Shown: positions 1-5,835 of the stretch, in pieces
How the letters are laid out: the number at the start of each line of letters is the position of its first letter
How positions within the stretch are numbered: the stretch's first letter is position 1
Assembly: GCA_036001225.1 (NCBI GenBank)
Contig: DASYUM010000209.1
Location: 1-12,037 of the forward strand
From: DASYUM01 sp036001225
GTDB lineage: Bacteria > Methylomirabilota > Methylomirabilia > Rokubacteriales > DASRDR01
Direction of reading: 5' to 3'
DNA: 12,037 nt
The notes under the pieces: model-generated
Seen by the model: the letters and a program-made list of their open reading frames with translations, nothing else
What the model was told of the DNA's origin: nothing
The model's database searches: none
Position numbers and translations under genes: made by a program

Positions 1-16
1 CAAAGCGGATTCCGGG

Positions 17-45
17 TTCAAAATCAAGGGCGTCTTGGCTAGAAT
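17..45 (+). promoter_or_regulatory. Putative promoter of the racemase gene
   Basis: A TTCAAA box at 17-22 and a TAGAAT box at 40-45 are separated by 17 bases. The second matches the sigma-70 -10 consensus at 5 of 6 positions and the first matches the -35 consensus at 4 of 6. Transcription would begin near 52, leaving a leader of about 15 nucleotides that contains the AGGAGG at 54-59. The call is by eye only. The first 50 bases hold no visible gene end. Confidence 0.4.
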
Positions 46-66
46 CGCGGGTGAGGAGGCGCGCGC

Positions 67-828
67 ATGCGGATCGTGGTCATCAACCCGAACACCACCG
101 CCAGCATGACGCGGAAGATCGGCGAGGCGGCCCGCGCGGTCGCCGCGCCCGGGACCAAGATCGTCGCCTGCAACCCCGCCGGCGGCCCGGTCTCGATCGA
201 GGGGCACTACGACGAAGCGGTGAGCGCGGTCGGCGTCCTGGAGGAGGTGCTCCGAGGGGAGGCCGAGGGCGCGGACGGCTACGTGATCGCGTGCTTCGGC
301 GACCCGGGGCTCCTCGCCGCCCGCGAGGCGGCGCGGGGACCGGTCCTGGGGATCGCCGAGGCGGCCATGCATGCCGCGAGCTTCGTCGCCACCGGCTTCT
401 CGATCGTCACCACGCTCGCCCGCACCCGGGTGATGGCCCAGCACCTGGTCGAGAGCTACGGGATGACGCGCTTCTGCCGGGCGATCCGGGCCATCGACCT
501 CGCCGTGCTCGACCTCGAGCGGGAAGGCTCGGAGGCGCGGGCCCTCGTCCTGGAGGAATGCAAGCGGGCCGCCGCCGAGGATGGGGCCGGCGCCATCGTC
601 CTCGGCTGCGCCGGCATGGCCGACCTGGCCGCCGAGGTCCAGGCCGCCGTCGGCGTCCCGGTGATCGACGGGGTCGCCGCCGCCGTCAAGTTCGTCGAGG
701 CCCTGGTGGGTCTCGGCCTCGGGACCAGCAAGGTCGGCGACCTGGCGCCCCCGCTCCCCAAGCCTTACACTGGCGCCTTCCAGCACCTGGCCCCGCCCGC
801 AGCGCCACGGCCGCGGCGGCCCCGGTAG
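67..828 (+). CDS. Asp/Glu/hydantoin racemase family protein
   Basis: This 253-residue cytoplasmic protein belongs to the Asp/Glu/hydantoin racemase family, whose members interconvert stereoisomers at an alpha carbon using two cysteines as acid and base. Both are visible: C76 in IACFGDPG and C181 in LGCAGM. The N-terminus MRIVVINPNTT is the typical opening of the hydantoin-racemase branch. The start is ATG 67, seven bases after AGGAGG (54-59). Length fits the family (about 220-250), with a Pro/Arg-rich tail of some 20 residues that looks dispensable. The stop lies five bases before the next gene, so the two are probably cotranscribed. The substrate cannot be read from the sequence: hydantoins, aspartate/glutamate, allantoin-like compounds or maleate (isomerase) are all possible. 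The lone amidase in the window is too far away and on the other strand to fix a pathway. Confidence 0.87.
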   Translation: MRIVVINPNTTASMTRKIGEAARAVAAPGTKIVACNPAGGPVSIEGHYDEAVSAVGVLEEVLRGEAEGADGYVIACFGDPGLLAAREAARGPVLGIAEAAMHAASFVATGFSIVTTLARTRVMAQHLVESYGMTRFCRAIRAIDLAVLDLEREGSEARALVLEECKRAAAEDGAGAIVLGCAGMADLAAEVQAAVGVPVIDGVAAAVKFVEALVGLGLGTSKVGDLAPPLPKPYTGAFQHLAPPAAPRPRRPR

Positions 829-833
829 CGGCG

Positions 834-1627
834 ATGGGTGCCGCGGGCATGTTCGTGGCGGATGGGGGCGGGTTCCAGCCCACCGAGTGGGCGGTCGGGC
901 CGTGGTCGGCTGACCTCTTGCAGGGCAGCGCGTTCGGCGGCGTGCTCGTGCGCGCGCTCGAGCGCAGCGAGGCGGCGGCCGGCATGATGCCGGCGCGGCT
1001 GTCGTTCGATCTCTGGCGTCCGGTCACGCGCGAGCGGCTGATGACGAGCGTGAGCCTGCTGCGCGACGGCCGCAAGGCGCGCACGGCCGAGGCGTCCCTG
1101 TCTCAGGGTGGCAAGCCCGTCGCGCGCTGCACCGCCGTCTTCCTGAAGCCCGATGCCGGCTTCACGCCGGCGCCGGTGGAGCGCGCGGCCCCGCCCCTCG
1201 GGCCCGAAGGGGCCGGCCAATCCCGCCGTCGGTCAAGGCGTGGAGCCCGTTCTTCACCGGCGTCGACACGCGCGTGGTGGAGGGCGATCTGCTGAAGCCG
1301 GGCCCGGCCGCGTGCTGGTTCCGTCTGGAGCGCCCGCTCCTCGAGGGTGAGGAAAACTCGCCCCTGGTCCACGCCGTGTCGGCCGCGGATCTGGCCAGCG
1401 GCATCTCGGCCGTCGTCGATCTCCGGAAGGTCACCTTCGTGAACGCCGACCTGACGGTGGTCCTCTGGCGCCTGCCGCGCCCACCGTGGATCCTGCTGAG
1501 CGCCGAGACGAAGGTCGGCGACCAGGGCACGGGCGTCGCCCGCGGCACGCTGGCCGACCTCGACGGCGGGTTCGGCGCCTGCGAGCAGACGCTCCTCTTC
1601 GAGCGCCGCGAACGGCCATCTCCTTGA
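834..1627 (+). pseudogene. Acyl-CoA thioesterase-like protein, frameshifted
   Basis: The segment encodes a two-part hotdog protein resembling the TesB-like/acyl-CoA thioesterase-like family (usual length about 260), but in two frames. From ATG 834 the first frame gives the N-terminal hotdog half (PTEWAVGPWSADLLQG, then SFDLWRPV) and loses similarity after about 1215. The second frame, open before this point and ending with TGA at 1625-1627, gives IPPSVKAWSPFFTGVD and then the C-terminal half with VNADLTVVLWRLP, ETKVGDQGTGVARGTL and EQTLLFER. Joining the halves needs one missing base (or two extra) in the GC-rich run at about 1195-1220. Combined length would be about 264 codons. Such enzymes hydrolyse acyl-CoA to fatty acid and CoA. 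It may be a true pseudogene or an assembly/sequencing error. The downstream half alone would lack the first hotdog. Confidence 0.75.
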
Positions 1628-1691
1628 CCGCCTCGTCCGTCGCCTCGGCCAACGGCCGGCCCTCGATGGTTGTCGCGCTCTTCGATCTGGC

Positions 1692-2324
1692 CTAAAGGCC
1701 GGGAAGGCCGCGAGTCCACGGAGGAAGAGGCGGATGTCGACTGACCAGCCGTCCTCGTTCGTAGACGGCGATGATCCGGTAGGGCTCGTCGTAGGAGCTG
1801 TTGTCGAAGACGAACGCCTCGTCGACGAGCGGAATCGCTGCCCCTAGGTTCGCCAGCGTTCGTGGAAAGCGGGCGTGCAGCTTCGCGTCCGGTACATCGT
1901 GGCCGCCGTGTTGGACTCGCTGCTTCACGCGCGCGACGGAGACCAGCGGGCTGTCGAGGCCGATGAAAATCAGGAAGACGATGAAGCCACCGGCCCGGGC
2001 GCTTTCGAGAAATCCCCGCTTGGCGCCCACCGGGTCGGAGAAGACCGTCTCGGTGCAGAAGGGCAGACGCGCTTCCACGAAGGCCGCTCGGAGTCGCTCG
2101 GCCTCGGCGAAAGCCCGGCGTTCGATATCGTCGGGCGGCGCGCTCGGATCGGCGCTCCGCAGAGCGTGGGCCACGCGGTCCGCGTTGACGAATGGGAGCC
2201 CGAGATCGTCGAGGTACTCCTCGAAGAAGGTCGTCTTCCCGGAGCCGTTGGGCCCCGCGAGGAAGATCAGGATGGGTTCGGCCTGCAGGGCCGCGCGCAG
2301 GGAACCCAACGGCTCGGGGATCAC
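1692..2324 (-). CDS. Zeta toxin family P-loop kinase (toxin of a TA pair)
   Basis: This 210-residue P-loop protein resembles the zeta toxin family. Well-studied zeta toxins phosphorylate UDP-N-acetylglucosamine and block cell-wall synthesis; whether this short member does so is not shown. The Walker A motif GPNGSGKTT is at residues 24-32, followed by FVNADRVA (45-52), TETVFSDP (91-98) and the family stretch with RVKQRVQHGGHDVP (132-145), which carries the basic residues and GGHxVP signature. A late FDNS (173-176) is also typical. The start is GTG 2324, whose GTGA overlaps the TGA stop of the upstream antitoxin, implying translational coupling. The stop is TAG at 1692-1694, facing the thioesterase gene convergently with 64 bases between. 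The gene appears intact. Codon choice is less strictly G/C-ending than in its neighbours, which fits recent acquisition. A chromosomal nucleotide/sugar kinase without toxin activity remains an alternative. Confidence 0.85.
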   Translation of the reverse strand: MIPEPLGSLRAALQAEPILIFLAGPNGSGKTTFFEEYLDDLGLPFVNADRVAHALRSADPSAPPDDIERRAFAEAERLRAAFVEARLPFCTETVFSDPVGAKRGFLESARAGGFIVFLIFIGLDSPLVSVARVKQRVQHGGHDVPDAKLHARFPRTLANLGAAIPLVDEAFVFDNSSYDEPYRIIAVYERGRLVSRHPPLPPWTRGLPGL

Positions 2325-2737
2325 TTGCGCCGAGTGGACTTCCCTCCAGCGGGCATGAATCGACGGCGCTTCAGGTAACCCCGAGTCCGGGTGCCGTCGG
2401 GGTGGACCTCCACGATCCTCCCGGGATGCCCCGGATCTGTCGCATAGAGTGGCGTCCCGGCGGCGCGGATCCGCGCCTTGATGCTCTCGCGGTCTCCGTC
2501 TTCGACCAGCCGCGCCAGCAGGCGATGCACCTCGTCGCGTCGGGCGAACGTCGGAATCGGCAGGGCTTGGCCGGCTCGCTTGAGGGCCAGCACGTCGCGA
2601 TAGGCCACCATCACCTCAATAGCCCGGCCGAGCGTGGCCCAGTGCTCGATCTGAGCGGTGGCCGAGCGGTGCGCGCTCTGCGCCTCCGCCTTCGCCAGAG
2701 CCAGGAGCCTATCCGAGACTTTGACGGGCGACGGCAT
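2321..2737 (-). CDS. ParD-like antitoxin upstream of the zeta-type toxin
   Basis: This 138-residue protein begins MPSPVKVSDRLLALAKAEAQ and carries QIEHWATLGRAIE at residues 29-41, the hallmark of ParD-like antitoxins (ribbon-helix-helix-like DNA binding in the first 45 residues). The middle is helical and charged. The C-terminal part (97-128) has the short PDGTRTRGYLKRRRF pattern, a likely beta strand region that could contact the toxin. ATG 2737 is preferred over the in-frame GTG one codon earlier (2740) because AGGAGG at 2745-2750 then sits seven bases from the start, not four. The gene precedes the toxin and overlaps it by four bases, the usual antitoxin-first order. Autoregulation is suggested by two palindromes directly upstream. 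The role as DNA-binding antitoxin is inferred from family and context. Confidence 0.8.
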   Translation of the reverse strand: MPSPVKVSDRLLALAKAEAQSAHRSATAQIEHWATLGRAIEVMVAYRDVLALKRAGQALPIPTFARRDEVHRLLARLVEDGDRESIKARIRAAGTPLYATDPGHPGRIVEVHPDGTRTRGYLKRRRFMPAGGKSTRRK

Positions 2738-2751
2738 CACCCTGCCTCCTG

Positions 2752-2787
2752 GGTAGCAGTCTGCTACCAGAGTAGTAGTTTACTACC
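2752..2787 (-). promoter_or_regulatory. Twin 17-bp palindromic operator of the TA operon
   Basis: Read on the minus strand, GGTAGCAGACTGCTACC (2768-2752) is a perfect palindrome around its central base, and GGTAGTAAACTACTACT (2787-2771) is the same motif with 13 of 17 positions identical and 6 of 8 arm pairs intact. Their centres are 19 bases apart, close to two helical turns, as expected for cooperatively bound repressor dimers. The inner copy ends one base from the AGGAGG of the antitoxin gene. A weak promoter fits here: TTGCCT (2804-2799), 16-base spacer, TAAACT (2782-2777), placing the -10 inside the outer operator. The pattern suggests autorepression by the antitoxin or TA complex; binding itself is inferred. 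Confidence 0.65.
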
Positions 2788-2845
2788 GCCCACGGGCCAG
2801 GCAAAGCGTGAACGTCCGCTCCTCCGAGTCCCATGGGAGTCGATC

Positions 2846-4255
2846 TCAGCCGAGGGGAGGACGGCGAAGCCACCAGCCGGCGGCCTCCTCGTAGGTGTGG
2901 CCGACGCGAAGGACCGTCGCCTCGGCGAATGGCCGGCCGACGATCTGGAGCCCGAGCGGCAGGCCCGCCGCCGAGAAGCCGCAGGGGAGGCTGAGAACCG
3001 GCACGCCCAGACCGTTCCACGGCCGCGTGAGCCGCGAGAAGCGACCCATCCGGGCGACGACATCCGCCGTCGTCCCGGCCTTGGCGGCCTCGAGGGTCGG
3101 GGCGGGCTCCGGGATCGTCGGCGCCACCAACACGTCGACCGTGGCGAGCACGTCCCGGACGAACGCCCGGGTCAGGCGGGCCCGGAGGCGGGTGGCCTGC
3201 AGGTATTCGTAGGCGCTCAGCTGGAAGCCCACATCGAGCCGCGCCCGCACGGCCGGCTGGAGCGCGTGCGGCTGCTCGCGGACGAGCCGCGCGTGGACGG
3301 CGGCGCTCTCGCACCGGGCGATGATGTTGCAGACGTCCGACATGATCTGCGGGTCGGGCAGGGGCTGCTCGACGACGCGCGCGCCGAGGTGACCCAGCGT
3401 CCCGATGGCCGCGCGTGCGGCGGCCGTCACCTCGGGATCGAGCCCGACCCAGTAGTAGTTCTCCGGCACCCCGACCCGTAGGCCTGTGATCAGGCCATCG
3501 AGCTGGGTCACGTAGTCGGGGACGGGCCGGTGGCTCGTCGTGGCGTCGGCCGGGTCGTGGCCCCCGATGACGGCGAGCAGGAGCGCGGCGTCCCGCACCG
3601 TCCGCGCCATGGGGCCGACGTGGTCCAGGGACCACGACAGTGGCATCACGCCGGCCCGGCTGACGCGCCCGTAGGTCGGCTTGAGCCCGACGATGCCGCA
3701 GCAGGCGGCCGGCAGGCGGATCGATCCGCCGGTATCGGTCCCGAGGGCGCCGACCACGAGGCCCGCCGCCACCGCGGCCCCGGAGCCACTCGAGGAGCCG
3801 CCCGCGCAGTGGCCGAGCCGCCACGGGTTCTGCACGTCTCCGTGGTGGGCGTTGTCCCCGAACGGGCCCAGGGCGAGCTCGGTCATGTTGAGCTTGCCGA
3901 GCGTGATCGCACCCGCCTGGGTCAGGCGAGTGACGGCCGTGGCGTCCTGCTCGGCGATGAAGTACTCGGCCGTCTTCGTTCCGCACGAGGTGGGGAGTCC
4001 GCGGATGAAGCAGAGGTCCTTGTAGGCCAGGGGGACCCCGTGGAGGGGGCCGCGGAGTCGGCCGGCGGCGACCTCGCCCTCCCGCACCCGGGCCAGCTCG
4101 AGCGCCCCCTCGACGTCGACGGTGATGAAGGCGCGCAGGGTGCCGTCGTGGCGCTCGATGCGGGCCAGACACGCCTCGGTCGCCTCGACGGGCGAGACCT
4201 GCCCGGCGCGGATGGCGTCGGCCAGCGCGCCGAGGGTCCACTCAGCCACGGTCAC
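2846..4255 (-). CDS. Amidase signature family hydrolase (GatA/AtzE-like)
   Basis: This is a 469-residue amidase-signature enzyme, which hydrolyses C-N amide bonds to acid and ammonia. The catalytic Ser-cisSer-Lys triad is complete: K79 in PLAYKDL, S154 in AGGSSSGSG and S178 in GTDTGGSIRLP, with the standard 24-residue gap between the serines. The remaining signature GLKPTYGRVSRAGVMP and the C-terminal GLQIVGRPFAEATVL are present, and the length is normal. The start is GTG 4255, overlapping the end of a small upstream ORF by 14 bases; no good Shine-Dalgarno is seen, so translation is probably coupled. It might be called gatA in automated annotation, but no gatB or gatC is nearby, and GatA function in tRNA amidation is not supported. 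Relatives include AtzE-type ureide hydrolases and general amide hydrolases. The substrate is unknown; the operon partners are a CBS protein and a 57-residue protein. Confidence 0.93.
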   Translation of the reverse strand: MTVAEWTLGALADAIRAGQVSPVEATEACLARIERHDGTLRAFITVDVEGALELARVREGEVAAGRLRGPLHGVPLAYKDLCFIRGLPTSCGTKTAEYFIAEQDATAVTRLTQAGAITLGKLNMTELALGPFGDNAHHGDVQNPWRLGHCAGGSSSGSGAAVAAGLVVGALGTDTGGSIRLPAACCGIVGLKPTYGRVSRAGVMPLSWSLDHVGPMARTVRDAALLLAVIGGHDPADATTSHRPVPDYVTQLDGLITGLRVGVPENYYWVGLDPEVTAAARAAIGTLGHLGARVVEQPLPDPQIMSDVCNIIARCESAAVHARLVREQPHALQPAVRARLDVGFQLSAYEYLQATRLRARLTRAFVRDVLATVDVLVAPTIPEPAPTLEAAKAGTTADVVARMGRFSRLTRPWNGLGVPVLSLPCGFSAAGLPLGLQIVGRPFAEATVLRVGHTYEEAAGWWLRRPPLG

Positions 4256-4415
4256 GGTCGGATCGCGGCGCGGGGTCCGTGGCTTCGGGCGGCGCGGCTT
4301 CCAGTGCCGCGGCGAACCGCGCGGGCTCCTCGGCGAGGGCCAGATCCGCCGCGGCCCGCTCGATCACGGCGACCAGGTTCGCCAGCTCGAGCCGGCGGGC
4401 GTCAGCTTCGGTCAT
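4242..4415 (-). CDS. Small 57-residue ORF overlapping CBS and amidase genes
   Basis: This short ORF begins ATG 4415 and ends TGA 4242-4244; its protein starts MTEADARRLELANLVAVIER and continues with LALAEEPARFAAALEAAPP. I do not recognise the family. Support for coding: it fills exactly the gap between its neighbours, overlapping the CBS gene by 14 bases (4402-4415) and the amidase gene by 14 (4242-4255), and 48 of 57 codons end in G or C, like real genes here. Residues 3-30 look like one amphipathic helix and 31-41 a second, with a Pro/charged tail. Size, helical character and position directly before an amidase recall the GatC/AtzG-type small subunits that wrap around amidase partners, but that is a hypothesis with no clear sequence match. 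Alternatives are a coupling leader peptide or a chance ORF. Confidence 0.55.
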   Translation of the reverse strand: MTEADARRLELANLVAVIERAAADLALAEEPARFAAALEAAPPEATDPAPRSDRDRG

Positions 4416-5073
4416 CGGCCCGCCCGGCCGGCTCGGCCGCGCTCGCGATCGGGCTGCCGTCGCTGCTCGACAGGATCGTGAGCCCGGCCGCGCGCAGGAC
4501 GTCGAGGACCCGGGCCATCTCGCGCGTCTCGATCCGGAGCCTCACCCGCTCCGGACGCACCCCGCGACCGTGCGGCTCGATGGTGGCTCCGACCAGCCGC
4601 GCCACCTCCATCCCGAGCGAGCGGATGGCGTGGTGGGCCAGGGCCATCGCCTCCGGTCGATGGCCGATCACCACCTCGGTGTGGCGGCCCCCCACCTGGT
4701 GCCGCATGAGGGTTACCATCGCCGCGACGGCGTCGGTCTGGGTCAGGATTCCGACCAGCTTCCCGTCTTCGATGACCGGCAGGCAGCCGATGCGGCGATC
4801 GAAGAGGAGGCGCGCGGCCTTGTCGATCGCGGTGCGGGGGCTGACCACCACGACGGGCCGGCTCATGAGGGTGGAGACGGCGACGCCCGGATCGACGCCG
4901 CGGAGATCGCGGTCGGTGACCACGCCCACCACCCGGTCGCCCTCCATGACCGGCAGGTGGCGGATACGCTCGCGACGGAGGAGCCCTACCGCCTCCGCCA
5001 CCGTCGTCGCCGGGGTCACGGTGTGGACGGGGCTCGACATCCAGGCCGCCACCGGAACGCTCAGGGCGCTCAT
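4402..5073 (-). CDS. CBS-CBS-ACT domain protein (AcuB-like)
   Basis: This 223-residue soluble protein has two CBS domains (about 9-59 and 68-118) and an ACT-like domain (about 130-201). The CBS repeats show RIRHLPVMEGDRVVGVVTDRDL and RIGCLPVIEDGKLVGILTQTD, the usual strand-turn-DxxL endings that bind adenine nucleotides. The C-terminal stretch beginning HTEVVIGHRP, with an LGMEVARLVGATIEP strand and an RVLDVLRAAGL helix, has the beta-alpha-beta layout of ACT small-molecule sensors. The architecture matches AcuB-like regulators, which respond to adenylate charge or metabolites; no catalytic domain is present. The start is ATG 5073; the upstream TGAGG is only two bases away, so the ribosome site is weak. 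It is the first gene of a tight operon with the small ORF and amidase, which suggests it senses something linked to the amidase reaction. The ligand is unknown. Confidence 0.85.
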   Translation of the reverse strand: MSALSVPVAAWMSSPVHTVTPATTVAEAVGLLRRERIRHLPVMEGDRVVGVVTDRDLRGVDPGVAVSTLMSRPVVVVSPRTAIDKAARLLFDRRIGCLPVIEDGKLVGILTQTDAVAAMVTLMRHQVGGRHTEVVIGHRPEAMALAHHAIRSLGMEVARLVGATIEPHGRGVRPERVRLRIETREMARVLDVLRAAGLTILSSSDGSPIASAAEPAGRADDRS

Positions 5074-5389
5074 GGCCTCAGGCTGCTAAGCATGCCCCTC
5101 GCGCCGTGGCAGTGCAAGTCTGCGATCCCCTCACCGTCGGAAGCCGGCCGGAGATGTCGAGACGCCGACGTCGGCAGCCACCTGCAGCCCATCCCTTAGG
5201 TGGGACCCGCGGCTGCCTGGACGCGCAGTTAGGAGGGGGCTTCCATTGCCGGTACGCTTCTTGTAGCATCTGGGCGAGTGTTCAAAGGCCGGGACCCCTG
5301 GGGTCCCGCGGCGGGTCGCCGCAGGAGCCGGTCGGGCGCTCTGGGACATCGGTCCTTCGGGCGACCCCGGGGCTGAGGAGGGAGCCGGA
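5074..5389. other. 316-base intergenic region between divergent genes
   Basis: No convincing gene lies here. It separates the minus-strand CBS operon from the plus-strand zinc-ribbon gene and so should hold both promoters. On the plus strand a weak -10-like TAGCAT is at 5264-5269 without a good -35 partner. On the minus strand TTGCAC (5119-5114 region) is followed about 17 bases later by CATGCT, also weak. The right half (5291-5366) is rich in inverted repeats. No tRNA or known riboswitch pattern was recognised. Confidence 0.5.
5291..5322 (+). repeat. Tandem perfect hairpins in the zinc-ribbon gene leader
   Basis: GGGACCCC (5291-5298) and GGGGTCCC (5300-5307) form a perfect 8-bp inverted repeat around one base. 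It is followed without a gap by GCGGCG (5308-5313) and CGCCGC (5317-5322), a 6-bp stem with a three-base loop. A weaker hairpin with a TTCG loop (GGTC 5351-5354 with GACC 5363-5366) lies further on. No T-run follows, so this is not a standard intrinsic terminator. It may act as a leader structure, an operator or a factor-dependent terminator. The repeats are seen directly; any role is inferred. Confidence 0.55.
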
Positions 5390-5647
5390 ATGGTGCTGCC
5401 GGTCGATTCGAGTCGTCTGTGCCCTGACTGCGATATCCTCACGGAATCCTTGATCTGTCCCGTGTGCGGTCGCGACCGGACCTTTCCGGTGGCTGCGTGG
5501 TTGAGCTCGCTCAAGGCGGCCCGGCCGCCAGCCGTGGCCCATGCCGCGGTGCGAGCGCGCCGCGAGGTCATGCGCGGGCGCCTGGGTGAGCGCCACGTCC
5601 CGGCCCGCGCGGGCCGGCTGGCCGCGCCCTACGAGGACGCCTCCTGA
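5390..5647 (+). CDS. Small zinc-ribbon protein of unknown function
   Basis: This 85-residue protein has two CxxC knuckles near the N-terminus, C11-x2-C14 in CPDCD and C23-x2-C26 in CPVCG, spaced like a rubredoxin-type zinc ribbon of about 30 residues. The rest is Arg/Ala-rich and probably helical, which could allow contact with nucleic acid or a protein partner. ATG 5390 is supported by GAGGAGGG at 5375-5382, seven bases upstream, one of the best ribosome sites in the window. No family beyond zinc ribbon is recognised. It stands alone between a structured leader and the hem genes, with 188 bases before hemE. The presence of the metal-binding motif makes it unlikely to be a chance ORF, but its job cannot be inferred. 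Confidence 0.72.
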   Translation: MVLPVDSSRLCPDCDILTESLICPVCGRDRTFPVAAWLSSLKAARPPAVAHAAVRARREVMRGRLGERHVPARAGRLAAPYEDAS

Positions 5648-5710
5648 GCCTCCTCATCCCGCCCGCTGGCGCACGCTGACCCGCTCCCGGCCGGGCCCCC
5701 GGGTCTCACG

Positions 5711-5740
5711 CCTCCCGCGACCTCGCCTCCCGCGACCTCG
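5711..5740 (+). repeat. Perfect 15-bp tandem duplication
   Basis: The 15-mer CCTCCCGCGACCTCG occurs at 5711-5725 and again, identical, at 5726-5740. It lies directly before the putative hemE promoter and in no reading frame of a gene. It looks like a simple slippage duplication; copy number may vary between strains. Confidence 0.85.
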
Positions 5741-5742
5741 GC

Positions 5743-5771
5743 TTGACTCTTCCCGGGGGAGTCGATAGGCT
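5743..5771 (+). promoter_or_regulatory. Putative hemEH promoter with internal inverted repeat
   Basis: TTGACT (5743-5748) matches the -35 consensus at 5 of 6 positions; TAGGCT (5766-5771), 17 bases on, is a weak -10 (3 of 6). The spacer is a 19-base inverted repeat, GACTCTTCCCGGGGGAGTC (5745-5763), with perfect five-base outer arms, which would suit a repressor or activator site. The leader to the GTG start at 5836 would be about 55 nucleotides. The assignment is by eye. Confidence 0.4.
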
Positions 5772-5835
5772 CGTCGCGGCTCTGCGGGTCCCGCCTGCCG
5801 CCCACGACCCCGCTCGCCCCGGGGAGGACCCGACC

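Noticed and set aside
1628..1695. Minus-strand fragment reading IEGRPLAEATDEAVKEMA, resembling the amidase C-terminal IVGRPFAEAT
   Set aside because: About 23 of 25 bases match the amidase segment near 2915-2940, but similarity is confined to this short motif, the fragment has no neighbours with amidase features, and it lies just beyond the toxin stop codon. Too short to call a gene remnant.
2829..2838. TCCCATGGGA palindrome downstream of the amidase gene
   Set aside because: Only 10 bases, no T-run and no extension of the arms; too short to call a terminator.
5291..5366. T-box-like leader (GGGGTCCCGCGG followed by a TTCG-loop stem)
   Set aside because: The conserved T-box core (AGGGTGGTACCGCG) is absent and the downstream gene is not a tRNA synthetase or amino-acid gene.
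5106..5453. 115-codon plus-strand ORF in the intergenic region
   Set aside because: It has no good ribosome site or recognisable motif, overlaps the zinc-ribbon gene in another frame, and reads through hairpins with poor codon bias.
5743..5835. Longer hemE with a TTG start at 5743
   Set aside because: The TTG is part of the likely -35 box and the 31 added residues are not part of the family; GTG 5836 has a good ribosome site.
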